From positions 1-8,292 of the forward strand of contig JAHJCW010000043.1 of NCBI GenBank assembly GCA_018812885.1: 8,292 nucleotides of DNA, read 5' to 3'. A program made the position numbers and the translations under genes. This DNA is from a bacterium. GTDB lineage: Bacteria; Fidelibacterota; Marinisomatia; Marinisomatales; JAHJCW01. The notes under the pieces were generated by a model that saw only the letters and a list, made by a program, of their open reading frames with translations, had not been told where the DNA came from and made no database searches. Below, piece after piece: positions 7,201 through 8,292 of the stretch; within the stretch, counting starts at the first letter, position 1; each line of letters opens with the position of its first letter.

Positions 7201-8292
7201 GATGATCCTTAACTACATATTCCAAAACCTTATAGACTATTGGATCACGATCCTCTACCATTAATTTTGCACCTCGAGGAGTTTGTGCATATCCCCGTTC
7301 AATCAATTCATTTATCATGTGCGGTTTAAATAGCTCTAGTCCCATATCTTTTGGTAACCCACATTCTTGCAAACGCAACTCTGGTCCCACCACAATTACT
7401 GATCGACCGGAATAATCAACACGCTTACCAAGTAAATTTTGTCTAAAACGTCCCGATTTCCCACGCAACATATCCGAGAGTGACTTAAGAGGGCGACGCG
7501 TACCACTTCTTATCGCAGTTTTCCTGCGACTATTATCAAATAAGGCATCAACTGATTCTTGAAGCATACGTTTTTCGTTCCGTAAAATCACGTCTGGCGC
7601 TTTAATTTCCATCAAATTCTTTAAACGATTATTTCGAATGATAATCCTTCGATACAAATCGTTAAGATCACTGGCTGCAAATCGACCACCTTCCAATGGA
7701 ACCAATGGTCGTAATTCAGGCGGTATAACAGGTAAAACTGATATCACCATCCATTCCGGCTTGTTTACTTTCTTATTTATTGAATCAATCATGAACTCTT
7801 TAGCGACCCGTAATCGTTTTAACGCATCATGTTTCTTCTGTTTAGATTTTGTGGTTAAAATGATATTTTCTAATTCATTTTTAAGCTCAGGTAGATTGAT
7901 TTTTGCGAGAGCATCTTTGATGGCTTCGCCACCCATTAATGCTACAAAGTAGTCTTCTTCATCACGTTCTTCTTCGGTAACAGCGTAAAACCCAAAATCT
8001 TTTTCAAGCTCCATCCATGTTTCTTCATCTATGAGTTCAAATGGAGTTCTACCACTTTTCCCAGGTTCGATTATCATATATAATTCATAATAGATAACGC
8101 GCTCAAGCTCTTTGGTACTATGACCAATCAGATAGCTTAGTTTACTTGGTATTGATTTCAAATACCAAATATGGACAACGGGGACTGCCAATGTAATATG
8201 TCCCATTCTTTCTCTGCGAACTCTTTTCCGAGTTACTTCAACTCCACAACGGTCACAAATAATACCGCGATAGCGAATCCCTTTATATTTTC
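4244..8292 (-). CDS. rpoC: RNA polymerase beta' subunit, 5' partial
   Basis: This is the catalytic large subunit of RNA polymerase. The reading frame stays open to the window edge, so the ATG at 8206 is not the start: the 28 codons before it encode conserved zinc-ribbon sequence (KYKGIRYRGIICDRCGVEV, then RRERMGHI). About 73 N-terminal residues, including the first zinc cysteine pair, are missing; 1348 residues are present. In order are the second cysteine pair (CDRC, about 8257-8246), the RNAP clamp region (GRFRQNLLGKRVDYSGRS), the Mg-binding NADFDGD (7087-7067), the bridge helix (about 6230-6090), a second zinc site (EEDCGT, then C-X6-C-X2-C near 5860-5825), and the trigger loop ending in LRTFHIGG (5773-5702). 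An insertion of roughly 180 residues follows (about 5690-5145), like E. coli SI3, before DITGGLPRVAELFEAR. The C-terminus has conserved AASFQETTRVL and GRLIPAGTGY, then an acidic tail. A short extra stretch with MTGGQG (about 6285-6256) precedes the bridge helix. The gene is presumably preceded by rpoB off-window. Confidence 0.99.
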   Translation of the reverse strand, partial: KYKGIRYRGIICDRCGVEVTRKRVRRERMGHITLAVPVVHIWYLKSIPSKLSYLIGHSTKELERVIYYELYMIIEPGKSGRTPFELIDEETWMELEKDFGFYAVTEEERDEEDYFVALMGGEAIKDALAKINLPELKNELENIILTTKSKQKKHDALKRLRVAKEFMIDSINKKVNKPEWMVISVLPVIPPELRPLVPLEGGRFAASDLNDLYRRIIIRNNRLKNLMEIKAPDVILRNEKRMLQESVDALFDNSRRKTAIRSGTRRPLKSLSDMLRGKSGRFRQNLLGKRVDYSGRSVIVVGPELRLQECGLPKDMGLELFKPHMINELIERGYAQTPRGAKLMVEDRDPIVYKVLEYVVKDHPVLLNRAPTLHRLGIQAFQPVLVDGKAIRIHPLVCSAFNADFDGDQMAVHVPISIQAQMEARVLMLSSHNILHPANGKPITIPSQDMVLGCHYLTRPKTGDKGEGKMFGSLNEVLMAYENKAVGLHAIIDVRHKGKWHKKTTVGRAIFNSIMPEDLDYFDELVSKKTLSKVVNQSYLVAGNYKTVEFLDKLKDLGFNIATSSGSSISINDILIPVEKDTIIKKAEAEVAGIQQNFVNHILTDGERYNKVIDVWTHATNHVAQAMMKGLKNDRQGFNPVFMMADSGARGSQDQIKQLAGMRGLMAKPKKSMTGGQGEIIESPIISNFKEGLSVMEYFISTHGARKGLADTALKTADAGYLTRRLVDVAQDVVISEEDCGTINGIVTRDLKEGEEIIDKLSDRVLGRTVLDDLIIDGKVVIKAGTIITEHEADIIADSEIQSIRIRSVLTCESKRGVCGKCYGWDLARHRIANMGSAVGIIAAQSIGEPGTQLTLRTFHIGGTATRIIEKSDMQSRYGGVVKFSDNFDFADTIDEAGNEITRCMVRHAKIFIVDENNPAKIKAEFNIPYGSNVFVSEGDIVKAGTILIQWDPYTDIILARHDGFVNLTDFVEGDTYQIEAVEGGKKQMVVIESRDRQLSPQIEIRDKDGNVMAGGTILPVNATLNVINQQEVKRGQTLVKIQKDIGKTRDITGGLPRVAELFEARMPSNPAVVTEINGTVKFGETKRGIRKILIESSDGESRGYKIPYGKHVIVHEGDFITAGTPLCEGAISPVDILGILGPGAVREYLVNEIQEVYRLQGVGINDKHIEVIVRQMMKKIEVTDPGNSRFLESERVDRVDFAIENERLSTMVVVADPGGSDWGKGALILKSELRDINKELKDEEKAPIKTHKTQPATYDPLLMGITQASLNTESYLSAASFQETTRVLTDAATAGKTDYLRGLKENVVIGRLIPAGTGYPVLQDISLESDEDVKTIESMEISIDEIV

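Noticed and set aside
8204..8206. ATG at 8206 as the rpoC start
   Set aside because: The frame continues upstream to the window edge and encodes the conserved zinc-ribbon segment ending RRER just before this methionine, so the true start is beyond the window.

Overview
The window is a compact, conserved housekeeping block lying entirely on the minus strand. In transcription order (right to left) it reads rpoC (5' end beyond the window), rpsL, rpsG, fusA, tuf. This is the classic str operon placed directly after the RNA polymerase beta' gene. The DNA is AT-rich and almost fully coding: the only gaps between genes are about 80, 5 and 19 bases, and one gene pair overlaps by a base. All five proteins are intact and canonical where they can be seen, and no mobile element, CRISPR array, RNA gene or toxin-like gene is visible.

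The source is a bacterium. The beta' subunit has a long, E. coli-like insertion in its trigger loop, a short insertion just before the bridge helix (with the residues MTGGQG), and a longer linker near its C-terminus. These details recall FCB/PVC-type and similar Gram-negative or candidate-phylum lineages (Dependentiae is one possibility) rather than Firmicutes or Actinobacteria. The gene order rpoC-rpsL-rpsG-fusA-tuf without a break is widespread in bacteria and differs from E. coli, where rpoBC lies elsewhere. I cannot fix the phylum from the sequence alone.

The layout is as follows. Positions 8292-4244 hold rpoC. Positions 4243-4164 are an AT-rich spacer with a weak promoter-like pair and no convincing terminator. 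Positions 4163-3789 hold rpsL and 3783-3307 rpsG. fusA (3307-1217) starts on the last base of the rpsG stop codon. A 19-base gap carries a strong Shine-Dalgarno sequence, and tuf occupies 1197-7. Six bases remain after tuf, so the next gene is off-window.

Together the genes supply the catalytic large subunit of RNA polymerase, two 30S proteins (S12 in the decoding centre, S7 in the head), and the two main elongation GTPases (EF-G for translocation, EF-Tu for aminoacyl-tRNA delivery). This is ordinary core biology and I see no undescribed system here. The most notable signal is that tuf differs from its neighbours: it strongly prefers AAG and GAG codons and is the only gene with a consensus ribosome binding site, which could mean a different history or different expression tuning.
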